Below are positions 53,441 to 64,000 of a stretch of 64,000 nt of DNA, in pieces (position 1 is the first letter of the stretch; each line of letters opens with the position of its first letter). The DNA lies in NCBI RefSeq assembly GCF_037975245.1, contig NC_092566.1:14750501-14814500 (forward strand), given 5' to 3'. The DNA comes from Apostichopus japonicus (lineage: Eukaryota; Echinodermata; Holothuroidea; Aspidochirotida; Stichopodidae). The position numbers and the translations under genes were made by a program. A model generated the notes under the pieces. The model was not told the DNA's origin. It worked only from the letters and a program-made list of their open reading frames with translations, and searched no databases.

Positions 53441-54244
53441 AATGCGTATAAACTGGCTTTGTATAACGGTTAATGAGGGCGTATTACCTAAGTATTATCA
53501 TTGTACAGAGTGCACCCCTGGTGCTTTAAATCTGACAGTTTACACAGAATTACACCACTCTCTTTTAATATGCAAGCCAAGCCTTAAAAAGGAAATGAAT
53601 GTGTAGTAAAACTCTAATTCTTTTGCAACTAATTAATTTTGCAACTAACAAATTACTTTGCCCCTATTTGATAACTAACAAAACGAGAAAACAAGTTAGT
53701 AAAACGTGATTACATCAATTTTAGGAAATCTTATAAAAAAAAAAAACTAATAAAAGATTTAAAAAAAAAGAAGAAGTTAAGTCAGTCAGTAATGCTGTCC
53801 GTCTTGCTTGGTGGTAAGTTTTTCACTTTCCAATTCTCCACTTTTATATTTCTACCTATTTTACTTTTCTCAGTCTTCTTCCTTCTTCTCTACATTTTCT
53901 CCTTTCCCTTTTTCATTTCTTCTTTCCAGCTTCTTCTTCTTAAGGCGATTGAAAAGTCTCCGTCAATGGGTTTCTAGTTTGATTTATTGTATTGACTATG
54001 AGAATGACAACTTGATTTGTTGTGTTGTGGCTTGTTTATAATAAATTCTGATTAGATCCGTACGCTAAATAACCTCATTATGTGGTGGGTTTGCCTAAAG
54101 GTATCAAAATGAAACGCTACAACGGTTGTAAGTAGAGTCGACTTTCAACAAGAAATTAAAATTGGAGTCGATCCCTAACCGCCTTTGGCTTCAATACTTT
54201 GGTGTCTAATTAAATTCACGCTAGACTATAGGTTATGAAAGAAA
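53441..54244. other. No recognised gene
   Basis: Unique sequence. The overlapping Phe/Ser-rich frames at 53792-54041 come from a pyrimidine-rich tract (TTCTTCCTTCTT type). Confidence 0.4.
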
Positions 54245-54325
54245 GGTATGTATGTATGCGTGTATGTATGTGTATGTGTATGTATGTTTGTACAGTATCG
54301 TGTATGTATGGATGTATGTATGTGC
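54245..54325. repeat. (GTAT)n microsatellite
   Basis: GTATGTATG units with GTGTATG and GTACAGTATCG interruptions. Confidence 0.9.
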
Positions 54326-54331
54326 TGATCA

Positions 54332-54380
54332 ACACCAGAAAAATTCGACCTCCCAAACGATTTTGCGACTCATCAGGCGA
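54332..54380 (-). mobile_element. Degenerate 3' fragment of the hammerhead SINE
   Basis: On the minus strand CGCCTGATGAGTCGC, then GAGGTCGAATTTTTCTGGTG. It keeps CTGATGAGTC and the 3' tail of the element at 53296-53440, but stem II's partner and GAAA are lost (GCAAAATCGTTTGG instead of TACAAGGACGAAACC). It supports the tail belonging to a repeat family. It would not self-cleave. Confidence 0.65.
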
Positions 54381-54389
54381 TATTACATA

Positions 54390-54402
54390 TAAATATATAT
54401 AT

Positions 54403-54464
<62 letters not shown>

Positions 54465-54480
54465 TATAATACATAAATAT
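54390..54480. repeat. (TA)n microsatellite
   Basis: Interrupted TA tract. Confidence 0.92.
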
Positions 54481-55770
54481 ATAAGCCATGGGATAATTTA
54501 CATGTTTTAATGGCGTTTTCATCGCGTTAACGACAATATACCAATATATATTTCATTCATAATATTTCTCATTTTGTTGTAATAAATATTAAATCATGTT
54601 ATTTTTCCTCCAGATGAAGAAACACAATTATCAAACTGTGACATTGTAACTTTAATTGTTTCATTTATTGAGTCCGAAAACCGTTTTGGTTTCATCTTAT
54701 AATAAAATTTCTCATAAAATCTTAAATAGTTTTTTGGCAGCTCTTCAATCCCAATTCACGTATGACCCATTCTTCACCATGCAGTCATACAACTGGACAC
54801 TTGAGTATCGGAATGAACGTTGATCATGGTACATGCATGGACTCTACATACTTATGTACCATTCAACTGCTATAGTCTACTGGGAACTCAGAGAAAACTA
54901 GGCTTTGAACCTTAACTGTATTACGCAATGTATTGAAAGGGCACCATAATAACCTATATCTGGTAGAAAATATCAAACCTTCCGACGCCTTCTAATTTAG
55001 AGTTTACTCCAGTGAATTAAAAATAGAAAGAAGAGAGTAACGCATTCCAGAGAGCATAATTTAGAACGACCTAATAAAATATGGGGGGCCAAATGGCACA
55101 ATTGAAACAAAGACGTTAAACTGGTATCGATTGTTCAAGCCTACAAGACTTTTGCGTTCAATTGATTTTGAGGAGCAAGAGACTAGAGAATGTGCAGTTC
55201 AGTTCAATCACGTTAAGGTAGGCAAAAGCAAGATCATATCGGTATTTGATTTGCATTCTTCGGTGAGGTAGCACACTGGGTTAGGTAAGTCACAACCACC
55301 CCTCCCTCCCCAACCCCCCCCCCACAAACACACACACCTTCCCTAGAGGCTTCATCATGCAAACGTGACCCTACCGTTTCAATTCTTACCAATATATCTA
55401 ATAACCAAATATAATAAGGAAAGCAATTAAAATTCTCTCGTCGCCCCCCTCCCCACCCTCCCCCGCTAAAATAATTTGGTACAATTCATGTACCTATACC
55501 ACGTCCTCCATTGCTCAACATTTCTTGACTGCACCCATTTTCAGCCCACTCGAACCACATCTCTTAAACTTTCTCACTTCCATATATATAACAGTACGTT
55601 AAAGTATTTCTTGATCCCGTTATGACCACGCCTTACAATACCTCTATACCCTAGTCTTTACACCATGGGGACATGGGGAAAAAATTGCGTAAGAGTTGTT
55701 TTTGTATAAACTTTGTATATACACCTTTTAATTCCATATGCTTATCAATTACTTGTGTAAAAGTAAGTGG
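54481..55770. other. No recognised gene
   Basis: Unique sequence with C-rich tracts near 55310 and 55445. Confidence 0.4.
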
Positions 55771-55805
55771 GCCTGACGTTTCGATCTTAGCAGGATAAGC
55801 TTCAG
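55771..55805 (-). repeat. Degenerate hammerhead-like repeat tail
   Basis: On the minus strand CTGAAGC, then TTATCCTGCTAAGATC, then GAAACGTCAGGC. The order CTGANG(A)-stem II-GAAA-CGTC follows the hammerhead layout, with ACGU as a loopless stem III and GUC as cleavage triplet. However, A9 is C and stem II has two broken pairs, so it is not expected to cleave. GGCC on both sides (55770-55773, 55815-55818) could be remnants of stem I. Confidence 0.4.
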
Positions 55806-57923
55806 ATGCTGAATGGCCACTTATCAATTACTTCAGAGATTTACCATATCCCCTACCCCCACCCAACCCCACCCCTCCTCCAAACCAACACACACACCAC
55901 TCCATTACCTATATTTTCTCAGTCTCTTACCCCTATACCTATTATCTCTATCAAAGAAGTTTGCACAAACATTTTGATGTTGTGTTTGTAAATAAAGGGA
56001 AGAAGCCATCTTAAACAAAACCATCTTCAAAAAGCAGGCGGTGAGACATCATCATAGAGGCAGGTCACGTGACATTCCTCCAACCTGACAATCATGTAAA
56101 TTGAATCCATTCAATCGATTTACAGTCCTTAAGTTCGAGCGTCCTGAAGAGGCTAAAAATTGATTTGAATTTTAACACATGTGACATGTTCTGATAACAG
56201 CAACAATAAAAAAAAGATAAACTCGCAGGTAAGACAAAATGCAAAACCAGGAAACCTTTCTTTTTTATTATATATTTATTTGAATCATACATTGTGCGCG
56301 ATTTTTTGTATGTTTCATTTCATGTTTTCCATTAATTTATCATTTTTTTTCTGCTTTGAATGATTATGTTTTTAAAGTAAATATTTTTTTATCAAAATGA
56401 TATTTTCAAAAGGTTAACACACTCAGATACACGTACGAATCGAAATAAACGGAGATGTGACCAACCTGCAGGGGTTGTTGAGGATTTCATGAATTATCCG
56501 AAAGATAATTATGAGAGAATAAGCACATGGCAACATAGTTCATTCAACCATTCAAGTTTCAAAATCACCTTTAATATAGTTTCCCCTTCGATGTGAAACT
56601 ATATCTGCATTCACATTCGTCAAGTCTTTCTCTAAAATATCCACAGGGAGTTGGAGAGGGGGAAGGGGAGGGAGAGGGGAGCGGGAGGGGGTTAAAACCG
56701 GTAAGCAACTGGTTAAGCTTCCCAAACATTAACCGGGGAGTTGTTAACGACCCCCCTGCAGCATAAAACTGTTGACCCGTTAACAGTAACAAGTAATTAT
56801 CAATTTAACCGGTTAACACCATTTTTTACAGTTTGTAAAGAGAGAGCATAGTTTGGGATTCTTTGTTTACATTTTTAATTTTCAACGGGAGGGAGGGGGT
56901 TAGGAGATCGTTGGGTTGGGGTGGGCGGGGCGGGGGAGTGGTGGGGGAATCGCCCATTGCAGGTTTTACTCTTATCACAGTCATACTCAGAATAGATATA
57001 ATCTGGTCAAATGATACAGACTGGTGAGTATAAAGTACGAAATTGAAATTAAAAATGATGCTGTTTTTTGAATTTTGAAAATGTAGAACGCTGTGATCAA
57101 GTTTTCCACGAAGTGGTTCAGAAATTGAGTAACGGAAATGGAGTGAATGGAACAGAAATTAGTGTAATTAAAGAGATTCAGTTGAGTCTTAATGACCGAC
57201 AGAAGCCAAAAAAAAAAAACAGTTCTTAGTCTTAAGTTGATTGCTTCAATCTTCAGCGTAAGTTTTATCCCTCTATCTAACGTTTCAAATTCAATCTTAC
57301 AAGAGTAAATAACTTCAGTATTTGTGCTTATGTTTCCGACGGACGTAAGTAAAATATATTAAATTAAACTGTGTTAGGTCATCAATCAGGACTTGTGGTT
57401 TATTTTCATCGATATTATTCGTAGCCGGTGGCATAGGAAACCGTTACGAAATATTTCAATCTATAAGCAAAATAGCGGAAAATAACAGAACTGTGTAAAC
57501 TCAACATTCTCATGCGGGAGCTGCAAACAATAGGGGGTGTGGGAGGGTGAAAAACCGTCGTGTTTGTGGAATTGTAAGGACTTCACTCGTTCAACAAACT
57601 CACAGAATTATACAGTCAGATATCATTCCGCTGCAAATTTCAACATTTTTTCCTACAGAAGACATCATTAAAACATTTATGTTTATGCGTGAAGTATTTT
57701 GCATTAAATATATTTCCTACCTTGAACGCTTAAGAATGAATGCATTCCGTCATATAAACATGTTCCTTTAACTTATAAAAAAATATATAACCTTGCACTC
57801 ACATCTTGGGGGGAAGCAGCGCGTTAACACTCACTTGTCATATTAAGTCAAATTTCCCTTTGATGCCAGCCAAGCGTATAAAAGAGGTTTGTTAACATAG
57901 TCGACATAAAGTGATATCTTCAT

Positions 57924-57924
<1 letters not shown>
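55806..57924. other. No recognised gene; G-rich tracts
   Basis: Purine-rich tracts at 56649-56692 and 56886-56946. At 56693-56810 short AACCGGTT/GTTAAC blocks recur in both orientations. The open frames at 55806-55991, 56571-56792 and 57547-57771 are low in complexity or unrecognised. Confidence 0.4.
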
Positions 57925-57980
<56 letters not shown>

Positions 57981-58023
57981 CTATATATATATAGGCTATA
58001 TATATATAGGCTATATATATATA

Positions 58024-58102
<79 letters not shown>
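57925..58102. repeat. (TA)n with GGCTATATATATA units
   Basis: About 178 bp of TA, with three evenly spaced GGC-type interruptions (TATAGGCTATATATA) around 57979-58010. Confidence 0.93.
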
Positions 58103-58104
<2 letters not shown>

Positions 58105-58181
58105 TGATTGGAAGTATATATAGGTGATTGGAAGTAAAACAGCCAATGTTTGGTTGTTTTGGCTGTTTTACTTCCAATCAC
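58103..58181. repeat. Hairpin GTGATTGGAAGTAAAACAGCC
   Basis: The arms at 58124-58144 and 58161-58181 are perfect 21-bp complements with a 16-base loop. The outer part GGTGATTGGAAGT is also directly duplicated at 58103-58118. It sits at the edge of a (TA)n tract, like the foldback at 47.4 kb. Confidence 0.85.
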
Positions 58182-58265
58182 TTACCTAATTCAATTATTG
58201 TATCTCACTCGAGATCCAGCCTTTCTCTAAATGCAGCATAGTTGTTTAACAGTTTTTCCGTTATT

Positions 58266-58267
<2 letters not shown>

Positions 58268-58346
<79 letters not shown>

Positions 58347-58348
58347 GA

Positions 58349-58394
<46 letters not shown>

Positions 58395-58403
58395 GTATAT
58401 ATG

Positions 58404-58439
<36 letters not shown>

Positions 58440-58441
58440 TA
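58268..58441. repeat. (TA)n/(TATG)n microsatellite
   Basis: About 174 bp of TA with TATG interruptions; the Tyr/Ile frames through it are artefacts. Confidence 0.93.
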
Positions 58442-58638
58442 TTCCTCATTTAAATTACCTGGTTATATATAGCAAGCGTCGGCCTCATAACGCTGTAACT
58501 ATTTTTTCTCATAAAAATATGAAATTAATTTGGTTTTGAACCATATGACGTCATGTGTCACAGAGGCATATAGTACATCTGCCAAGTCCATTGGGTCCAG
58601 AACTTTTAAACACACTTTCCGCATTAATTTGGCTGATT

Positions 58639-59110
58639 TGACCTTTGACCTCCATTAAACCTCGTGGCCTTGGTATTTTAGGTAAATTAATACAGTACTA
58701 ATATTAAAGTTTTAATTTCATTTTGGTACTGATAGCTTTCGAAATATCGACACTGACACAATGACCAAAACTCAGCTCTTTGCTATTAATGACCTATATG
58801 ACCCTGTGACCGTTAACCTTACGTCGTCACCACTCACGGAGGCACAAAAGCATGTACCCATGCAAACAGCCTCCAATTTGACAAGATGCGTACGACCTTA
58901 GAAATTACGTACTTTTGTCGTATAAATTTAGCCAAGCCTGTTTGACCTTTGACCACGGTTGACGTTTTATGTTGATTTATACGACATGCACTTGGATGGA
59001 CTAACATTCTTACAAAGGAATGAAGCCGTTTCGCCAGTTTGGCATGTGTGTACATTCTAAATGCAGCATTAAAATATTTAACCTTCGACATATGACCTTC
59101 GACCCTATGA
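58639..59110. repeat. Decayed ~150-bp repeat with TGACCTTTGACC
   Basis: TGACCTTTGACC or a close variant occurs at 58639-58650, 58799 (TGACCCTGTGACC), 58943-58954 and 59093-59104 (TGACCTTCGACC), a spacing of 160, 144 and 150 bp. The sequence between is only weakly similar. TGACCTTTGACC is two nuclear-receptor half-sites one base apart (DR1, bound by HNF4/RXR-type receptors in animals). Most likely an old tandem repeat; regulatory use is speculative. The minus-strand frame 58834-59091 has no domain. Confidence 0.5.
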
Positions 59111-60820
59111 CATCAAGGTAACGTAGAAGTACATCCGTACACCCCCCCCCCCCCCATTAGAATTCCATCTTCTTTACGTATGTAAATCACCACATAGCCG
59201 CAATCACATATTAATTAAAATAAAGTCCACCCTAAGATTTTTTTCATAGGCCCACCCCACACCCCCCCCCCTCCTTTATCCCTCAACTTATTTCTTTCAC
59301 ACTTGTCAAAAAAAAATCAGTTTACTTTTACAAGGGGCGTGATTTGGGCAGCAATTAAAGCACCATTTGTGAACAAATTTTCACATTTATCTACATATAT
59401 TACCTTTACTTTTTTTTCTTTTCTTTTTGGCTCATGCCTGTGTGAAGTTGTCTTCTTGCAACATCACTTACACACAGAATCCTAAAAGTACGCCATACGT
59501 TTTACTCATCACAAAAGCGTCTAATATCTTTGGCCAAACAACATTCACACTTTATAAATTGAAGTAATTTACGGTACGATACCGAGCGAGAAAATTCTGC
59601 GAGTCTTTTTTATCAAGCGCTAAATCTATAACTTATTCTTCAGGCAAGCTGAATCCTATAGTGAACAAGGCAGGGCGAAAGTCTTTTTATCAATTTTTTG
59701 CGTGACTTTGTCGAGATAAAGCCACCAACACCGAGAGCTAAATGTGGTCAATATCTTTTAAACTTCTACTCTTGTTTAGTGTGATTACGGGAGAAAAAAA
59801 ATAAAGAATTTCCTACGACAGTCATGTCTCTTTCACTCTCGACCCGTTTTTAAGACACGAAAAAGTAGAGCAGAATTTTCTCGCCTTTAATCAAATCTTC
59901 CCCTAAAAATGTAGACTAAGTTAAGATTGATGTTGTTTTGCTAGACGTGTCTCTTGGATAAAATTAAATTAGTGAAAACATTTCTTAAACTTAGGTACAA
60001 AAATTTCATGTCACGATAAGGGGGGTTTTAAAACTTAAAGTGATATAAAGTCGAGTACGGAACTAACTAATAAGAAAAGAAACAAAACGGGCTGCACGAA
60101 GAAAATAGTCATATGGGCTATACCAGCCTGTGGCTTATAAAGGCAATAGTAGAAATGACTATATTTTAAGCCGTGCTTTGTTTTTGTTGCTATGAGGAAA
60201 ACGTGTCTACTTAATGTTGTAACTATTTTGAGCTGAACCTCATCTTCTTCAAAAATTGAGATAATCACACAAGCAATTTTTTTTTTTTTCAAAACCTGTT
60301 ACATTTTATTTCCGTTTCCTTTTTGTGTAACAATTCAATTATTAAACTCGGTAAACATTTTTTTTTTGGGGGGGGGGGGGGGGAGAATGCAACATTTAAA
60401 CAAAACCAACACATGAGTATTAGATACGAAATCCTGGTTTTTAGCTTTCTGTTTTATAGTGTATTTCTCACTTTAGATGAGCGAACCTAAAATTGGCGAG
60501 TAACTGAATTCGTATTCAAATTTCATTTTTTATAATTTATAAAAAGTAGCCTATATCTTTCTTTAGGAATATTCGAATTTAGGCAAATATTTTTCTCAAG
60601 AAAATGTAACGTGTTTACGTCACATGCCTTTGTCATTTTTACCAATGACGTAATAATGAACTTGCCAATTGTTCCTTCCTTTTCTTTCAACTTTCAATCA
60701 AATTAAATTTTGTATTCATACATAACTCGAAAACATTATGTTTAACGCTATACTCTAGTACCACTGACTTTTCAATACGGAAGCTGCGAGTGATTACAGA
60801 CTCATCATATTCTCTTTACA
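59111..60820. other. No gene; C and G homopolymers
   Basis: C runs near 59142-59155 and 59260-59270, and a T run followed by about 17 G at 60360-60383. The minus frame 60035-60292 has no recognisable domain. Confidence 0.45.
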
Positions 60821-60823
60821 ATA

Positions 60824-60880
<57 letters not shown>
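60821..60880. repeat. (TA)n microsatellite
   Basis: About 60 bp of TA with one C interruption. Confidence 0.92.
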
Positions 60881-60883
<3 letters not shown>

Positions 60884-62397
60884 TACTTGAGTGAAATATT
60901 TATGGTACCCAGATGCTATTTAAATGACTTTTGTATGTTTTATTTAAAGACCATGCAGTTTTGATGTTTTGTAATTATTATTGTTAACAACTATAATAGT
61001 AGTGCAGGTTGCATTGTAACACCATTTTCCATGTTTTCCTTTATTATCTTTACCATTCACTACCACCATCATACAGTCAAAGTGGTCGGATTGCTTTCTC
61101 TGACCAAGACTCCACTGCCTCATAAATATATAAATCGATATATCAATAAAAATAAATGTATTGAATCTTTATGTTTCTTTTGTTTTTTGTTTACATAATT
61201 AGAATCGGTAAAAAATATCTTTACATGACATCGACTTGCCGCGAAATTCTTCCCCAACACCCTTACTTTGTACCGGAGGATGCTTAGTGTCCATAAAGTT
61301 TCCCAATTGTTGAAATTCACCTAAAAAAACGTAACAAGAAAATGAAAATGCCAACATTCGATTTCTCTGTCTTTACAACCGCGGATGGTGTGTAAGAAAG
61401 TTTGATTCCTTAGACTATCAAACCCGCATATTTAAATGACTGCTGATGTCAAATTTCTCATCATCTACAGTTCTGTCTAAATGGAACATCACCAATATAA
61501 AGGTCTTACCTTTCAATCTAGTTAAAGAGCGCCGTCTAATATTAGTTCTGAACAACTGGATTAAACGTAATAAAGAAAGTTTACTATGTCACATAAAAAA
61601 GAAAAAATCCATTAATAGTCACTTACAAATCAATTCTACATTACTGTAATGCCGATACATAAAACGAAAAACACACATCTATGGCTATTTTATTGTTTTA
61701 CAACATGGCAAAGAGCAACAATAAAAATGTGATTCCACTGTTTGTTTGGGTTTTTTTTTTCTCAAAAGAAATAAAACAAAAAGGAGAAGACAAAAGGTAG
61801 ACGGGCAAGAAAAAACGACCTACATTTAATCAGTTAACTCAAGCTGAGAAAATTATAAACTGACCTCTTTGAATAGCCTGATTATAGCCGTGAAAAAAAA
61901 AGGAACGTATCCTTGAAGCTGGGCGTCTTTACTCAACAAACTTTAGATCTTCTTCCACAATGGTGCTTCTTATTCTCTCGGACGATTGAGCTAGATTTGA
62001 TATTAGCAGGAGAAGTAAATAACAGACTACTTTTAAACGTTGACTTAAGCGAACAATTTATGGCAGTTTGCGTTTAGCAAACACGAGTCTATGTGCACAG
62101 CGAGTATTTTAACGATATAATAAAATAAAATAAAAAACCAAAAAAAAAATATATATTGGTATAAAGAAAGAGAAAGACACAGAGAGAGAAGGAGAAAGAG
62201 TGAGAAGGATCGACCGATGGATAATTTCTTATCGGAAGTGATTGAATGAGTCCAAGGAAACGAATGTTAATAAACTGACTTCAACTGTGAAAAGGCCGGT
62301 AGGTCGTTTGTACATCCATCTTGGGAAATATAGCCGGCTACTCTATCGAACGCCGTCTGAGTTAGAATCTTGAAAATAGAAAAAATAAAAAAGGAAA
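60881..62397. other. No recognised gene
   Basis: Unique AT-rich sequence. A purine-rich AGAGAAAG tract lies near 62168. Confidence 0.4.
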
Positions 62398-62402
62398 AAA
62401 AA

Positions 62403-62440
<38 letters not shown>

Positions 62441-62471
62441 TATAGATATATATATATATATATATAGATAT

Positions 62472-62525
<54 letters not shown>

Positions 62526-62622
62526 ATAGATATAGATATATATATATATAGATATATAAATATATATATATATATGTATATTTATATATATATATAGATA
62601 TATATATATATAAATATATATA

Positions 62623-62697
<75 letters not shown>
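62398..62697. repeat. Poly-A then (TA)n/(TAGA)n microsatellite
   Basis: About 22 A lead into some 275 bp of TA with GATATAGATATA blocks and AAATATATATAA interruptions. Poly-A joined to TA could be the eroded tail of a retroposed copy, but no body is recognisable upstream. Confidence 0.9.
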
Positions 62698-62698
<1 letters not shown>

Positions 62699-64000
62699 GG
62701 CGGCTCGAGACGGTGATAAGTATATCAGGTAGTAACTGTGCAGTTTATGAGATTTTGTGGGATGTGCACACTGATGATTGAGTTCAAGTAATGGAAAGCC
62801 CAATTAAAGGTATATATGACTTAAAACGAAACCAAGACAAATTCTTTATGGCGGAAGAAGGGATTATTCATTTTTTAATTCTATACTTTTTAAGTTTTAA
62901 ATACAATATGATAGTTATAACAGAATACAATTCCTACATACGCCATATGTGGTCACCTATTACCATTCAGCGTTGTTGTTGCGTTGCTGTTGTCATTACA
63001 ACGATGTCAACAGTGCCTATAGCGACAACAGCAAACAGTTGACAATCCCTATAATTATGGTCGTTGAAACGTCTTTATACGTAAACAAATAGTTATTTCT
63101 TTGAAATATAGTATCGTAATGAGTACGATATTTCAGGAACTTTACGGGGGGTTGACGGTGGTGGAGGACGTGTGGGGGAGGGGGGTGATAGCTTATTGTG
63201 ATCAAATGACTTTAATCCATTGTCCAACAAACACCAATTGCCTTTTCGTTTTGTTTGCTTTTCTTTTACATGTGGTTGCTTGAAAAATAAAAAGAAGGCG
63301 ATGTCCTATTATTTTTTTTCTTTTACTGTAATATCTGAAATTCTGCAAAATGATAGATACTCGGTGTTCCATTCTGACAGCTTGCTATTATCTTTGCATG
63401 GCTCCAAATTTGAAAACAAACGAATGTGATTGTTTTAGTTTAGCTATGTTGTGTGTATTTTTTTATATTTGATTGCTTGTTTTATTTTGTGTAAACTTGT
63501 TTTGATGTGAATTTGACCACGAACCTTTGTTTTAGTACAAATGATATCCCCTTTATAACGCCTTTCTGTTATAAAAGGAATACTTGTCTTTTTATACTTC
63601 AAGTCTCTCGGGTTCGTCAGGGATGTCTGTATAACACCGCATGTACTAAGTCATTGCACAGTAAGAAGAATTTGAAAAGACAAAAAAAAAAGAACTGAGT
63701 AAAAAATATTCAAGTATGTCTTATTCCCCCAGCATGCATGCTGCTTTAACACTGTAGAAGCTGAACCTTCTGGATGGATTATGTTGTCGATAAATGGTCT
63801 CCTTCACGCCAATTATTGCTGGCTAACAAGAGCTGTTGGGAACAAATATTTTGACATTGTACAAACATTCCCTTAATTACTCGCAAACTTCAAAGAGTTG
63901 TGCGATCAAACTTGTTAAAGTCGTTTTTTATTAGACTGTTCGTAGGGGGACAGGCATTTCGATGATTGTGTGTATATTTCGTATAATGTGGTTAAATTTC
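62698..64000. other. No recognised gene
   Basis: Unique sequence to the window end. Open frames of 60-83 codons (62791-63042, 63101-63429, 63507-63698) have no recognised domain. Confidence 0.4.

Noticed and set aside
56571-56792. Pro-Ser-rich protein
   Set aside because: The PSPSPSP stretch comes from a purine-rich simple repeat.

Overview
The window looks like nuclear DNA of an animal, most likely a marine invertebrate; an echinoderm such as a sea cucumber is a guess from repeat style and not proven. It is AT-rich, with at least fifteen long (TA)n microsatellites, many poly-G/poly-C runs, several tRNA-derived SINEs (short retroposons made by RNA polymerase III), inverted-repeat DNA elements and decayed minisatellites. 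It has no bacterial-style gene packing, operons or ribosome binding sites. I find no intact host protein-coding gene. Almost all open frames are short, low in complexity or inside microsatellites. The window reads as intergenic or intronic sequence built from layers of repeats.

Layout. 1-14 kb is mostly unique sequence. It holds two weak exon-like stretches (4.8 and 6.0 kb), a 13-bp minisatellite with nested higher-order periods (7.2-7.7 kb), a decayed ~30-bp repeat carrying CRE-like palindromes (8.9-9.06 kb) and a 124-bp (TA)n tract (12.9 kb). 14.07-19.26 kb is a candidate 5.2-kb DNA transposon. It has 13-bp terminal inverted repeats and dense AGACTGAA/TTCAGTCT subterminal repeats at both ends. 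On its minus strand it carries a first exon encoding the start of a SAM-like domain, and further in a broken exon of what I take to be the same SAMD3-like family. In between lies a 545-bp higher-order tandem repeat. A ~103-bp hAT-like MITE is inserted inside it. 19.3-32.7 kb is mostly featureless. 32.7-33.06 kb holds a tRNA-derived SINE whose 3' end runs into (TA)n, plus a truncated tandem copy; another copy lies at 48.0 kb on the minus strand.

38.89-39.10 kb is a small transposon with 29-bp perfect inverted repeats and a perfect 8-bp target duplication, whose interior has become a 12-bp minisatellite. 40.3-40.45 kb resembles a TATA-less promoter with a perfect splice donor. 42.5-43.05 kb and 58.6-59.1 kb hold decayed ~150-bp tandem repeats. 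45.7 and 49.3-49.7 kb hold two further SINE families. 47.40-47.75 kb is a nearly perfect 356-bp foldback centred on (TA)n. At 53.3-53.44 kb a third kind of tRNA-like element carries, on the minus strand, a complete hammerhead ribozyme core with a minimal stem III; decayed relatives lie at 54.33 and 55.77 kb. The perfect palindrome TGACGTCA occurs about fifteen times, far more than base composition predicts.

The most interesting items are the hammerhead-bearing SINE, the SAM-exon transposon with its internal satellite, and the MITE that turned into a minisatellite.
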